A stretch of DNA of 15,077 bases, from NCBI GenBank assembly GCA_002278985.1, contig NCJP01000012.1, positions 1-15,077 on the forward strand. The letters run 5' to 3'. The position numbers and the translations under genes are program-made. This stretch comes from Erythrobacter sp. 34-65-8 (GTDB taxonomy: Bacteria; Pseudomonadota; Alphaproteobacteria; Sphingomonadales; Sphingomonadaceae). Shown here in pieces: positions 1 to 6,231 of the stretch. The stretch's first letter is position 1. Each line of letters opens with the position of its first letter. The notes below the pieces were generated by a model. It was not told where the DNA came from, did no database searches, and was given only the letters and a program-made list of their open reading frames with translations.

Positions 1-1102
1 CGATCAGCGCCGGCAGCTCCATCGTGCCTTCGACCTGGCTGTGGCTGGCAAGGATCTGTTCGATCAGGGTCGACCCGGCGCGGGGCAGGCCGAGGATGAA
101 GACCGGGTCAGGCGCGGGGCAGCCGTGCCCGGCAAGGCTGGCGGCGAAGTCCGCCGTGAACCCGGTGATGGTCGCATCGACCAGCGCGGTAGTCTCCGCC
201 GGATCGTAAGCCAGCTCTTCGCTGCGCAGCGCGTTCCCCTTGGCGTAATGCCGGAACGAAGCCTCGGCTTCGCGCCGTTCCTCCAGCGCCTTGCCCAGCG
301 CGAAGTGCAGATGAAAACGGTCCTCGTGGCCGAGGCTGTCGTCCTCCAGCGCGCGCTCCATCGCGGCGACATCGGCATCCTCGAACCGCACGGTCTTGAG
401 GTTGGCGAGGCTCCACCATACCTCCCCCAGCCCCGGCTCGATCGCCAGTGCACGGCGATAGGCAGCAACCGCTTCGTCCTGCCGGCCGACCGTCTTGAGG
501 ATATGCGCGCGGCTCATCCACAGCTTGGCGTGATCGGGGAAACTTTCGAGCAGCTCGGCATAGAGTGCCAGCGCCTCGTGATAGTCCCCGGTATGGCTGA
601 GTGCGGCGGCCTTGAGGTTCTGGTTGGCGGGATTGGCCGGATCGGCCGCCAGCACCGCGTCGAGCACTTCGGCGGCCTCGGCAAAGCGCTTCTGCTTGTA
701 GAGCACGGTGGCAAGGTTGCCGCGCGCGGCGGTGAAACCGGGGGCGAGTTCCAGCGCGCGGCGCAGCAGGTTCTCGGCATCGGGGAAGCGCCCCAGCCGC
801 CCGGCCAGTTCCGCCATCATGCGGATCGCCGCGACATCGAGCGGCTGCTGGCTCAGCCGGGCACGCAAGCCCTGCTCTGCCGCCGGAAGGTCATTGGCCA
901 GCAGCGCCTGCGCAATGGCGACCATTGCCGGATCGAACGCGGTCGCGCGGATTGCAGCCATTTCGGCCTCGGCCGCCTGCTGGTCGAGCCCGAGGCGGCG
1001 CAATGCCTGCCCCAGCCGCCGGTGGGCCGCCGGGCTGCGCGGGTCCTGCTGTGCGGCTGCACGCAGGCGGTCCAGCGTGGCAGCATCGACCGGCTGCGTC
1101 AT
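1..1102 (-). CDS. TPR-repeat sulfotransferase (3' end outside window)
   Basis: The first 367 codons are visible and the C-terminus lies beyond the left edge. Residues about 90-225 form helical TPR-like repeats, for example GRFPDAENLLRRALELAPG and GRQDEAVAAYRRALAIEPG. At residues 332-350 the sequence becomes DPVFILGLPRAGSTLIEQI, the 5'-phosphosulfate-binding loop (PRxGSTL, residues 340-346) of PAPS-dependent sulfotransferases of the Sulfotransfer_3 type. This N-terminal TPR plus C-terminal sulfotransferase layout is a known family of roughly 500-550 residues, so perhaps a third is missing here. The family moves sulfate from PAPS to an acceptor; the acceptor cannot be told from sequence. No signal peptide is seen, so it is probably cytoplasmic. 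The ATG lies in an ATGA overlap with the stop of the upstream thioesterase, which suggests translational coupling and last place among the visible genes of a four-gene operon. Confidence 0.88.
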   Translation of the reverse strand, partial: MTQPVDAATLDRLRAAAQQDPRSPAAHRRLGQALRRLGLDQQAAEAEMAAIRATAFDPAMVAIAQALLANDLPAAEQGLRARLSQQPLDVAAIRMMAELAGRLGRFPDAENLLRRALELAPGFTAARGNLATVLYKQKRFAEAAEVLDAVLAADPANPANQNLKAAALSHTGDYHEALALYAELLESFPDHAKLWMSRAHILKTVGRQDEAVAAYRRALAIEPGLGEVWWSLANLKTVRFEDADVAAMERALEDDSLGHEDRFHLHFALGKALEERREAEASFRHYAKGNALRSEELAYDPAETTALVDATITGFTADFAASLAGHGCPAPDPVFILGLPRAGSTLIEQILASHSQVEGTMELPALI

Positions 1103-1545
1103 TTGCGCTCCAGCGGGATCACCGCAACGGTCAGGCGCGAGATGCACACCAGCCGCTCGGCTTCGTCGCGGATGCGGATCGACCAGACCTGGGTGGTCCG
1201 CCCCAGCGATTCCGCCGTGGCGGTTGCGGTGACCCAGCCGGAGTAGGCCGGGCGGATGTGGTTGGCGTTGATCTCCATCCCCACCGCCACGAACTGGCTG
1301 CGGTCGACGCAATAGCTTGCCGCGACCGAGCCGACTGTCTCCGCCAGCGCGACCGAGGCCCCGCCATGGAGCCGCCCGAACGGCTGGTGGGTGCGCGCAT
1401 CGACCGGCATCCGCGCGGCAATCCAGTCATCGCCGCAGGCCACGAATTCGATGCCCAGCAGCCCCGGCATGGCGTTCTCGCCCAGCAGGGTCATGGGTTC
1501 GAGCGGCGGCCGTTCGCCGCCCCACCAGATGCTTGTTCCCGTCAT
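1099..1545 (-). CDS. Hotdog-fold acyl-CoA thioesterase (PaaI / MenI-YdiI-like)
   Basis: This 148-residue protein closely resembles the E. coli YdiI/MenI pattern: MPVDARTHQPFGRLHGGASV followed by ALAETVGSVA, then EINANHIRPA and SRLTVAVI. In this family the His of LHGG (H60) and the Glu of LAE (E69) are the active-site pair that hydrolyses acyl-CoA or aroyl-CoA thioesters, and both are present. Length matches the family (about 135-150). It should be a soluble cytoplasmic homotetramer or dimer of dimers. The substrate cannot be assigned: no other menaquinone or phenylacetate genes are in the window. It sits 52 bp after the four-helix membrane protein gene and overlaps the TPR-sulfotransferase start by ATGA. 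No strong Shine-Dalgarno sequence precedes its ATG, so the start is good but not certain. Confidence 0.88.
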   Translation of the reverse strand: MTGTSIWWGGERPPLEPMTLLGENAMPGLLGIEFVACGDDWIAARMPVDARTHQPFGRLHGGASVALAETVGSVAASYCVDRSQFVAVGMEINANHIRPAYSGWVTATATAESLGRTTQVWSIRIRDEAERLVCISRLTVAVIPLERK

Positions 1546-1597
1546 GGCAGCGGTGATGGACCGGGAACGCGCCCCCTGTCCAGCCCTGCCGCCAATG

Positions 1598-1996
1598 CTA
1601 GAAGCGCAGCAGGGCCGCCACGACGAGCGCGCCGCCCAGCACCAGCGTGAGCAGCACCCAGCCGCGCATCATGTGGGCCAGGTTGCGCAGCCAGAAATGG
1701 AAGTAGAGGTCGGAGAAAGCGATTACGGCGAGTGCCTCGAACACCATCACCGCGCCGACGGTCTTCATGATGCAGGTCAGCAGGTCAGCCGGAATCCACG
1801 GGTTGGCGAGGTAGACCGCAATTCCCAGTGCCAGCTCGAGCAACCCGCTCAGCAGCTGGAGCGCAGGCGAGCGCTCGATTTCCTCGACCATGGTCTTCCA
1901 AACCCCCGGCTTGCGCAGCGCGCCGAGCGCGGCGGCGACCGAGAACAGCCCGAGAAACAGCGCCGACCAGGTGGTCGCGTCGATCATGTCCGGCAT
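1598..1996 (-). CDS. Small four-helix integral membrane protein, function unknown
   Basis: A hydrophobic protein of 132 residues with four predicted membrane helices at about 10-27, 46-65, 72-95 and 110-131. The loops carry charges, such as RKPGVWKTMVEEIERS between helices 1 and 2. I do not recognise a named family; similar small membrane proteins are usually annotated as hypothetical. I chose the ATG at 1996 because GGGGGAA lies nine bases before it and it starts 22 bp after the monooxygenase stop. The frame stays open to an ATG at 2092, but that would overlap the monooxygenase by 74 bp and add a basic, proline-rich tail. It lies between the monooxygenase and thioesterase genes on the same strand, so it is probably co-transcribed with them. 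No catalytic motif is visible. Confidence 0.75.
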   Translation of the reverse strand: MPDMIDATTWSALFLGLFSVAAALGALRKPGVWKTMVEEIERSPALQLLSGLLELALGIAVYLANPWIPADLLTCIMKTVGAVMVFEALAVIAFSDLYFHFWLRNLAHMMRGWVLLTLVLGGALVVAALLRF

Positions 1997-2018
1997 TTCA
2001 GGCAATTCCCCCTTGTGG

Positions 2019-3572
2019 TTATTCCGCTGCCTCGAGCGCCGGTTCGGTGGCGGCAAAGGCGCCCTCGGCATAGACGAATTCCGTCCCATCAAGGTCGATG
2101 TTCGGGATCTCGTCCTTCTCGCGCCAGTAATCCTGGTTGTGCCGCCATTCAGGCTTGTCCCCGGCGCGGGGCAGTTTGCCCAGCCCGCGCATCAGGTAGC
2201 CGGGGTTGAAGTTGTCCGCCTCGATCCATGGCTGAAGCGCCATCCCGGCATCTTCGGGCCGCAGGGCCACCTCGACCCGCGCCGCGCCCTTGTCCCGCAT
2301 GTGGTTCAGCAGGACGCAGACGAAATCGCCCAGCATGTCGACCCGCAGGGTCCAGCTGGCGCGGAAGTAGCCCATGACCCAGGCCATGTTGGGCACGCCG
2401 GTGAACATCATCCCGCGATAGGTCACGGTATCGTGCCAGTCGATCCGCTCGTCATCGACGAAGAACGGGATATTGCCCATCACCGACAGGTGAAATCCCG
2501 TTGCGGCAACGATCAGGTCGGCCTCGATTTCCTCACCCGAGGTTGTGACGACGCCGGTTTCGGTGAAGCGGTCGATGGTGTCGGTCACGACGGTCAGCTT
2601 GCCCGCCACTGCCGCGCGGAACACGTCGCCTTCCGGACAGAACGCCAGCCGTTGCTGCCACGGGCGATACTTGGGTGCGAAGTGCGGCTCGAATTCGAAA
2701 TCCGGCTTGCCGGTGAAGACACGAACCAGTTCGCGCAGGTCCTCGACCACGGCGTCCGGTTCCTCGATACACCGGCGGGTGGTCACGTCCTGGTCGTGCA
2801 TGATCTGGGCGCGCACGACGCGGTGAACGGTCGGCTCGTCAATCCCGATCTCGCGCAACCGGTCCGCCAGTTCGTTCTTGTTCTCGCTGCAATAGAAATA
2901 GGTCGGGGACCGCTGGAGCATGGTCACATGGGCGGCCTTGTCGGCAAAGGCCGGGACCACGGTGGCGGCCGTTGCACCGGAGCCGATGACCAGCACCCGC
3001 TTGCCGGTGTAGTCGTACTCCGGGTCCCACAGCTGGGCGTGGACGAAGTCGCCCTTGTAGTCCGCCAGCCCGCAGCTCAGCCATTCGGGCGGGATGTAGG
3101 GCGTCTGGTGGTCGTAATAGCCCTGGCACATCCACAGGAAGCGGCAGGTAAAGGTCAGCGCGGCCTTGTCCGACAAGCGGGTCGCCTCGACCGTCCACAG
3201 GTTGGTGTCGCGGCTGAAAGCACAGCGGGTGATCCTGTGGCCATAGCGGATGTGTTCGCCAATCCCGTTCTCGTCGATCACTTCGCCCATGTAGCGCAGG
3301 ATTTCACCAGCGCTGGCAATCGGCGGGCCGATCCACGGCTTGAACCGGTAGCCGAAGGTGTAGAGATCGGAATCGGAGCGGACGCCGGGATATTTGTGGG
3401 TCTCCCACGTCCCGCCGAAAGTCTCCTTCATTTCCAGGATGGCATAGCTGGCCCAGGGGCACTGGTCCTGCAGGTGATAGGCTGAGCCGATTCCTGAAAT
3501 CCCCGCGCCTGCGATCAGCACATCCACATGGCAGACCTCCCGATCCGCCGTCACCTCGCCCAATGCATTCAT
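2019..3572 (-). CDS. Flavin-containing / Baeyer-Villiger-type monooxygenase (EthA-like)
   Basis: This 517-residue enzyme has two dinucleotide-binding sites: GAGISG (22-27) for FAD and GSGATAA (197-203) for NADPH. Between them, YKGDFVHAQLW (172-182) matches the Baeyer-Villiger fingerprint [F/Y]xGxxxHxxxW. FGGTWETHKYPGVRSDSD (52-69) and ATGF (357-360) are also typical of the group. The pattern resembles mycobacterial EthA. Family members use NADPH and O2 to insert oxygen into ketones, or oxidise S or N atoms; the substrate here is unknown. It is predicted to be cytoplasmic or membrane-peripheral, with no signal peptide. The start is well supported: AGGAG lies seven bases before the ATG. It is the first gene of a probable operon with the four-helix protein, thioesterase and TPR-sulfotransferase. 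An FNR/FixK-type box is centred about 61 bp upstream of the ATG. Confidence 0.92.
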   Translation of the reverse strand: MNALGEVTADREVCHVDVLIAGAGISGIGSAYHLQDQCPWASYAILEMKETFGGTWETHKYPGVRSDSDLYTFGYRFKPWIGPPIASAGEILRYMGEVIDENGIGEHIRYGHRITRCAFSRDTNLWTVEATRLSDKAALTFTCRFLWMCQGYYDHQTPYIPPEWLSCGLADYKGDFVHAQLWDPEYDYTGKRVLVIGSGATAATVVPAFADKAAHVTMLQRSPTYFYCSENKNELADRLREIGIDEPTVHRVVRAQIMHDQDVTTRRCIEEPDAVVEDLRELVRVFTGKPDFEFEPHFAPKYRPWQQRLAFCPEGDVFRAAVAGKLTVVTDTIDRFTETGVVTTSGEEIEADLIVAATGFHLSVMGNIPFFVDDERIDWHDTVTYRGMMFTGVPNMAWVMGYFRASWTLRVDMLGDFVCVLLNHMRDKGAARVEVALRPEDAGMALQPWIEADNFNPGYLMRGLGKLPRAGDKPEWRHNQDYWREKDEIPNIDLDGTEFVYAEGAFAATEPALEAAE

Positions 3573-3583
3573 TGCCGCACTCC

Positions 3584-3621
3584 TCTGCCCATGGTGGCGT
3601 CATTCCACGACCATGGACAGA
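3584..3621. repeat. Imperfect inverted repeat upstream of the monooxygenase gene
   Basis: The left arm (3584-3597) reads TCTGCCCATGGTGG. The reverse complement of the right arm (3605-3621) reads TCTGTCCATGGTCGTGG. The arms match except for one substitution and a two-base insertion, and flank a seven-base spacer. It lies between the FNR-type box and the Shine-Dalgarno sequence, where the monooxygenase promoter or 5' leader should be. It could be an operator or a leader hairpin. No T-run follows, so a terminator for the upstream DUF885 gene is less likely. Confidence 0.5.
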
Positions 3622-3625
3622 GGGC

Positions 3626-3641
3626 TTTGACCGAGATCAAA
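3626..3641. promoter_or_regulatory. Candidate FNR/FixK-type (Crp-Fnr family) binding site
   Basis: TTTGACCGAGATCAAA contains TTGAC-N4-ATCAA (3627-3640), a close match to the FNR/FixK consensus TTGAT-N4-ATCAA; on the minus strand it reads TTGAT-N4-GTCAA. It lies in the 86-bp gap between the DUF885 stop and the monooxygenase start, with its centre about 61 bp upstream of the ATG. If the transcript starts near 3592, the site would be near -41.5, the usual class II activator position. Binding and the responsible regulator are inferred; no crp/fnr gene is in the window. Confidence 0.55.
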
Positions 3642-3658
3642 TCGGGTGAAAGCGGCTA

Positions 3659-5485
3659 CTACCTGACAGCCGCGATCCAGCGGTCAATCTTGGCTTCCAG
3701 CACCGGCAGCGGGAGAGCGCCGGTGCTCAGCACCTGGGTATGGAATTCGCGCAGGTCGAACTTCTCGCCCAAGGCAGTCTCCGCCTTCTGGCGCAGTTCC
3801 TGGATCTTGAGCGCGCCGACCTTGTAGGCGAGCGCCTGGCTGGGGATGGCAATGTAGCGTTCAACTTCGGCCACCACTTCGGTCTCGGTCATGCCGGAGT
3901 TTTCCATCATGAAGGTGATGGCCTGTTCGCGGCTCCAGCCCTTGGCGTGGAGGCCGGTATCCACCACCAGCCGCATCGCGCGCAGCTGTTCGTCCTGCAG
4001 GGTGCCGTAGCGGTTCCACGGGTCCTTGAAGAAGCCCATCTCGTAGCCGAGCGTTTCGGCATAGAGCGCCCAGCCTTCGACATAGGCGGTGTTGCCGCCG
4101 TACCGCATGAAATTGGGCAGCGCTTCGTTCTCCTGCGCCAGGCTGATCTGGAAATGGTGCCCCGGCGCACCTTCGTGCAGGTAGAGCGTGACGTTACCGG
4201 TCGTCAGGCGGCTCGGCAGGTCATAGGCGTTGAAGTAGAACGTGCCCGGGCGCGAGCCGTCAGGTGCACCCTGCTGGTAGGAGCCACCGGCGCTGAACTG
4301 CTCGATCGACTCGTCGTAGGGTTTGATCACCAGCGGCGTCTTCGGCAGGACCGAGAAGTACTTGCCGATCTGCTTGTCGACCTGCTTGCCGATATCGTAA
4401 TAGCTCTGCGTCAGCGCCGCACGGCTCTTGGGCTGGAACTTGGGATCGGTGCGGGCATAGTCGAAGAACTCGTTCAGCGAGCCCTTGAAGCGCACTTCGT
4501 TGCGGATTTTCTCCAGCTCGGCCTTGATCCGGGCAACTTCGCTCAGGCCAAGGTCGTGCAGGTAATCGGCGGTGAGCGGCAGCGTCGTCGTCTGCTCGAT
4601 CATCATCGCGTAGAGCTTGTCCCCGCCCTTCATCTGGCTGAGGCCCACCTGCTCGCGCGCGGCCGGCAGATATTCGTTGCGCAGGAAATCGCGCACCCGG
4701 GTGTGGGCCGCATAGAGCTCAGCCGTCTTTGCGGCATAGGCCTCGGTCAGCCGCGCCTTGTCAGCGGCGGAGAAATCGGCCGGGAAATTCTTCACCGGCT
4801 TCATGAACATCGAATCCGCCTGCGGGATCGCCAGCATGGTGTCGAACTGCGTGATCACCCGGTCGATGGTCAGCCTGGTTTCGACCACTCCGCTTGCCAT
4901 GCCTTCGCGCGAACGACCGATCGCGCGATCGTTGATGATGATGTAGTCATCGTGCCGCTTCAGGTTGTCCTCGTAGTGGGCCAGCGTCCTGAAACGGGCC
5001 GCGCTGTCACCGCTGGCGAAGGTGGGATAGAAGGTGTGGAAACCGGAGAAGTGGTTGATGGGGCGCACTTCGGTCAGCGCGCGGATTTCATCGGTCTGCC
5101 CGGCCAGCGCAGTCTCCTGCTGGTACTTGAACACGTCGTAGGCAAGCTGGTCGGTCGCATTCAGATGATCCCGGTCGATCTGGGCCAGCAGGGCCAGGTT
5201 CAGCTTGGTATCGGTGCGCGCCGCAATCCACTGGGAATCGGTCAGGAAATCGCCGAGCCGGTCCGCGTCCTTGTCATCGCCCCGGAACAGGCGGCCAAGC
5301 GGATTGAGCGCCAGTTCGCGGGCGTCGGCGTCGGCGAACAGGGCATGGAGCCGGTCATGCTCGGCCTGCGGCGAGATGATGGTCGCCCCGGCTCTGGCCG
5401 AAACGGTCTGCTGGGCCAGCGCGGGCACGGCGGGCAGGACAAGCGCGGCAGCAGTGGCCAGCAGCGCGAGACGGATTGTGGTCAT
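3659..5485 (-). CDS. Secreted DUF885-family protein, putative metallopeptidase
   Basis: A 608-residue protein with a clear signal peptide (MTTIRLALLATAAALVLPA..., cleavage predicted after ALA at 24), so it is probably periplasmic. It is full length for the DUF885 family. The diagnostic block is at 437-444, HEGAPGHH, followed by YVEGWALYAE (468-477) and later DTGLHAKGWSREQAI (509-523). H437, E438, H443 and E470 form a gluzincin-like His-Glu/His/Glu metal site, so peptidase activity is likely although the family name records unknown function. GGGGGA lies about five bases before the ATG, supporting this start. The gene is transcribed alone or from its own promoter: an inverted repeat overlaps a possible -35 upstream. 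It neighbours two other exported hydrolases (amidohydrolase, S9 peptidase), which suggests a shared role in peptide breakdown. Confidence 0.93.
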   Translation of the reverse strand: MTTIRLALLATAAALVLPAVPALAQQTVSARAGATIISPQAEHDRLHALFADADARELALNPLGRLFRGDDKDADRLGDFLTDSQWIAARTDTKLNLALLAQIDRDHLNATDQLAYDVFKYQQETALAGQTDEIRALTEVRPINHFSGFHTFYPTFASGDSAARFRTLAHYEDNLKRHDDYIIINDRAIGRSREGMASGVVETRLTIDRVITQFDTMLAIPQADSMFMKPVKNFPADFSAADKARLTEAYAAKTAELYAAHTRVRDFLRNEYLPAAREQVGLSQMKGGDKLYAMMIEQTTTLPLTADYLHDLGLSEVARIKAELEKIRNEVRFKGSLNEFFDYARTDPKFQPKSRAALTQSYYDIGKQVDKQIGKYFSVLPKTPLVIKPYDESIEQFSAGGSYQQGAPDGSRPGTFYFNAYDLPSRLTTGNVTLYLHEGAPGHHFQISLAQENEALPNFMRYGGNTAYVEGWALYAETLGYEMGFFKDPWNRYGTLQDEQLRAMRLVVDTGLHAKGWSREQAITFMMENSGMTETEVVAEVERYIAIPSQALAYKVGALKIQELRQKAETALGEKFDLREFHTQVLSTGALPLPVLEAKIDRWIAAVR

Positions 5486-5516
5486 GAGATTCCCCCGGTT
5501 CGAGTGCGAAGTGTAT

Positions 5517-5546
5517 TATCTAATCGCTACACCTTGCACATGGCAA
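5517..5546 (-). promoter_or_regulatory. Candidate promoter for the DUF885 gene
   Basis: On the minus strand, TTGCCA (5546-5541) is followed after 18 bases by TAGATA (5522-5517), within TTAGATAAT. This would place a transcript start about 25 bases before the ATG at 5485. The -10 element is AT-rich in an otherwise GC-rich area. This is a motif match only. Confidence 0.35.
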
Positions 5547-5553
5547 TGCAAGG
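5532..5553. promoter_or_regulatory. Operator-like inverted repeat at the DUF885 promoter
   Basis: CCTTGCA (5532-5538) and TGCAAGG (5547-5553) are perfect 7-bp arms around an 8-bp spacer. The spacer holds the candidate -35 hexamer of the DUF885 promoter, so a dimeric protein bound here would block RNA polymerase. No regulator gene is nearby, so the regulator is unknown. Confidence 0.45.
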
Positions 5554-5655
5554 GGGCTAGCCCGCCCGCGATACCGCTGCCCACTCCGCTCGACCAACGG
5601 CTTGGCCGCATCGACCAGACGAAATCGGCTGGCGGCAAGGAACCGGGCCCTGCCG

Positions 5656-5692
5656 CTTGACACCTGCTTGACGAAGCTGACACCGTGTCAAG
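5656..5692. promoter_or_regulatory. Cluster of TGAC half-sites with a perfect palindrome
   Basis: TGACAC-C-GTGTCA (5678-5690) is a perfect 6-1-6 palindrome. Two further direct TGAC copies precede it at 5658 and 5669. The outer arms CTTGACAC (5656-5663) and GTGTCAAG (5685-5692) form a second perfect 8-bp inverted repeat with a 21-bp spacer. This looks like a multi-site operator for a dimeric regulator. It lies about 170 bp before the DUF885 start and 280 bp before the small membrane protein start, so its target gene is unclear. Confidence 0.45.
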
Positions 5693-5970
5693 TTCGCTGA
5701 GGCGAGCTATCGCATTGTCTTTCAATCATTTTGTGCACACCCGGGACAAAGAGGGTGCGGGCCGCCCCCCGCCCCCGTTCAGCCAGCCGCGCGCGGCAGA
5801 ATACCTTCATGGCAGATCGGGGCGCTGTAGGAAAACGGTCAGGCCGCTTTGCCCCGGCCCGCGAACGACTGCCTGCGAAACTGGCCTGCACAAAAAGAGC
5901 GCCGGGCGAAGGAACTCCTGCTGGCGCAACCGGTTGATCGGGTGCGGGAGGCAGTGAGAGAGTACCCGAT

Positions 5971-6165
5971 ATGTCCGCTTCCGAACTCGTTCCCATCCTG
6001 GGGCTGGTGACCCTGATCATCGCGTTGATTGCTGCCGCGATCGCCTTGACCAAGTTCCTGCGCAAGCCGTCCAACCGCCATCCGATGGACCACCGAGAAG
6101 AACGCAACGTGGCCGCAGACATCGACGCTGGCCGCGCCCCGAAGAACCACTCCCCGCGTCGCTGA
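5971..6165 (+). CDS. Small single-helix membrane protein, function unknown
   Basis: A 64-residue protein with a short N-terminus (MSASELVP), one strongly hydrophobic helix at about residues 8-29 and a charged, hydrophilic tail (FLRKPSNRHPMDHREER...). The N-out or N-in topology cannot be fixed, but the KFLRK after the helix favours a cytoplasmic tail. GAGAGAG lies about eight bases before the ATG. The contrast between a clean membrane helix and a basic soluble tail is what a real small membrane protein looks like, and no better frame competes. I do not recognise a family. It is transcribed towards the amidohydrolase gene (convergent) and its stop codon sits inside a 7-bp-stem hairpin. It could still be a chance open frame. 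Confidence 0.55.
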   Translation: MSASELVPILGLVTLIIALIAAAIALTKFLRKPSNRHPMDHREERNVAADIDAGRAPKNHSPRR

Positions 6166-6180
6166 CGCGAACTGTCAGCG
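6160..6180 (+). terminator. Hairpin at the end of the small membrane protein gene
   Basis: CGCTGAC (6160-6166) and GTCAGCG (6174-6180) form a perfect 7-bp stem with a 7-base loop. CCC/GGG (6153-6155 with 6181-6183) could extend it past a four-base bulge. The TGA stop of the small gene lies in the left arm. There is no T-run, so it is at best a weak or non-canonical terminator between convergent genes. Confidence 0.35.
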
Positions 6181-6181
6181 G

Positions 6182-6210
6182 GGTCTCGGGCAGCGAGGTC
6201 TCGGGCAGCG
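6182..6210. repeat. Tandem repeat of a 15-bp unit between convergent genes
   Basis: GGTCTCGGGCAGCG occurs at 6182-6195 and again at 6197-6210, separated by a single A. The two 14-base copies are identical. The repeat fills most of the 66-bp gap between the small membrane protein stop and the amidohydrolase stop. It lies outside both genes as called. Confidence 0.6.
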
Positions 6211-6231
6211 GACTTTCGGTCGCCCTGCCGC

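Larger units (their letters stand above)
5486..5970. other. 485-bp divergent intergenic region
   Basis: No convincing protein gene or RNA gene is seen here. The left part holds the DUF885 leader, candidate promoter and 7-8-7 inverted repeat. The 5656-5692 stretch holds a cluster of TGAC half-sites with a perfect 13-bp palindrome. From about 5700 to 5955 nothing is recognised. An open frame at 5685-5957 starts with GTG inside the palindrome and has an unstructured, Arg/Pro-rich translation, so I do not call it a gene. The right edge holds the leader of the small membrane protein gene. Confidence 0.6.

Noticed and set aside
41..1246. 401-codon plus-strand frame opposite the TPR-sulfotransferase and thioesterase
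   Set aside because: It crosses two well-supported minus-strand genes joined by an ATGA overlap and has no recognisable domain.
1890..3485. 531-codon plus-strand frame opposite the monooxygenase
   Set aside because: The monooxygenase carries two Rossmann motifs and the Baeyer-Villiger fingerprint; the opposite frame has no recognisable features.
3740..5560. 606-codon plus-strand frame opposite the DUF885 gene
   Set aside because: The minus-strand protein has a signal peptide and the HEGAPGHH / EGWALYAE motifs. The plus-strand translation has none and is an antisense shadow.
5685..5957. Possible 90-residue protein in the DUF885 upstream gap
   Set aside because: It begins with GTG inside a palindrome, has no ribosome-binding site that I can see, and has a low-complexity Arg/Pro-rich translation.
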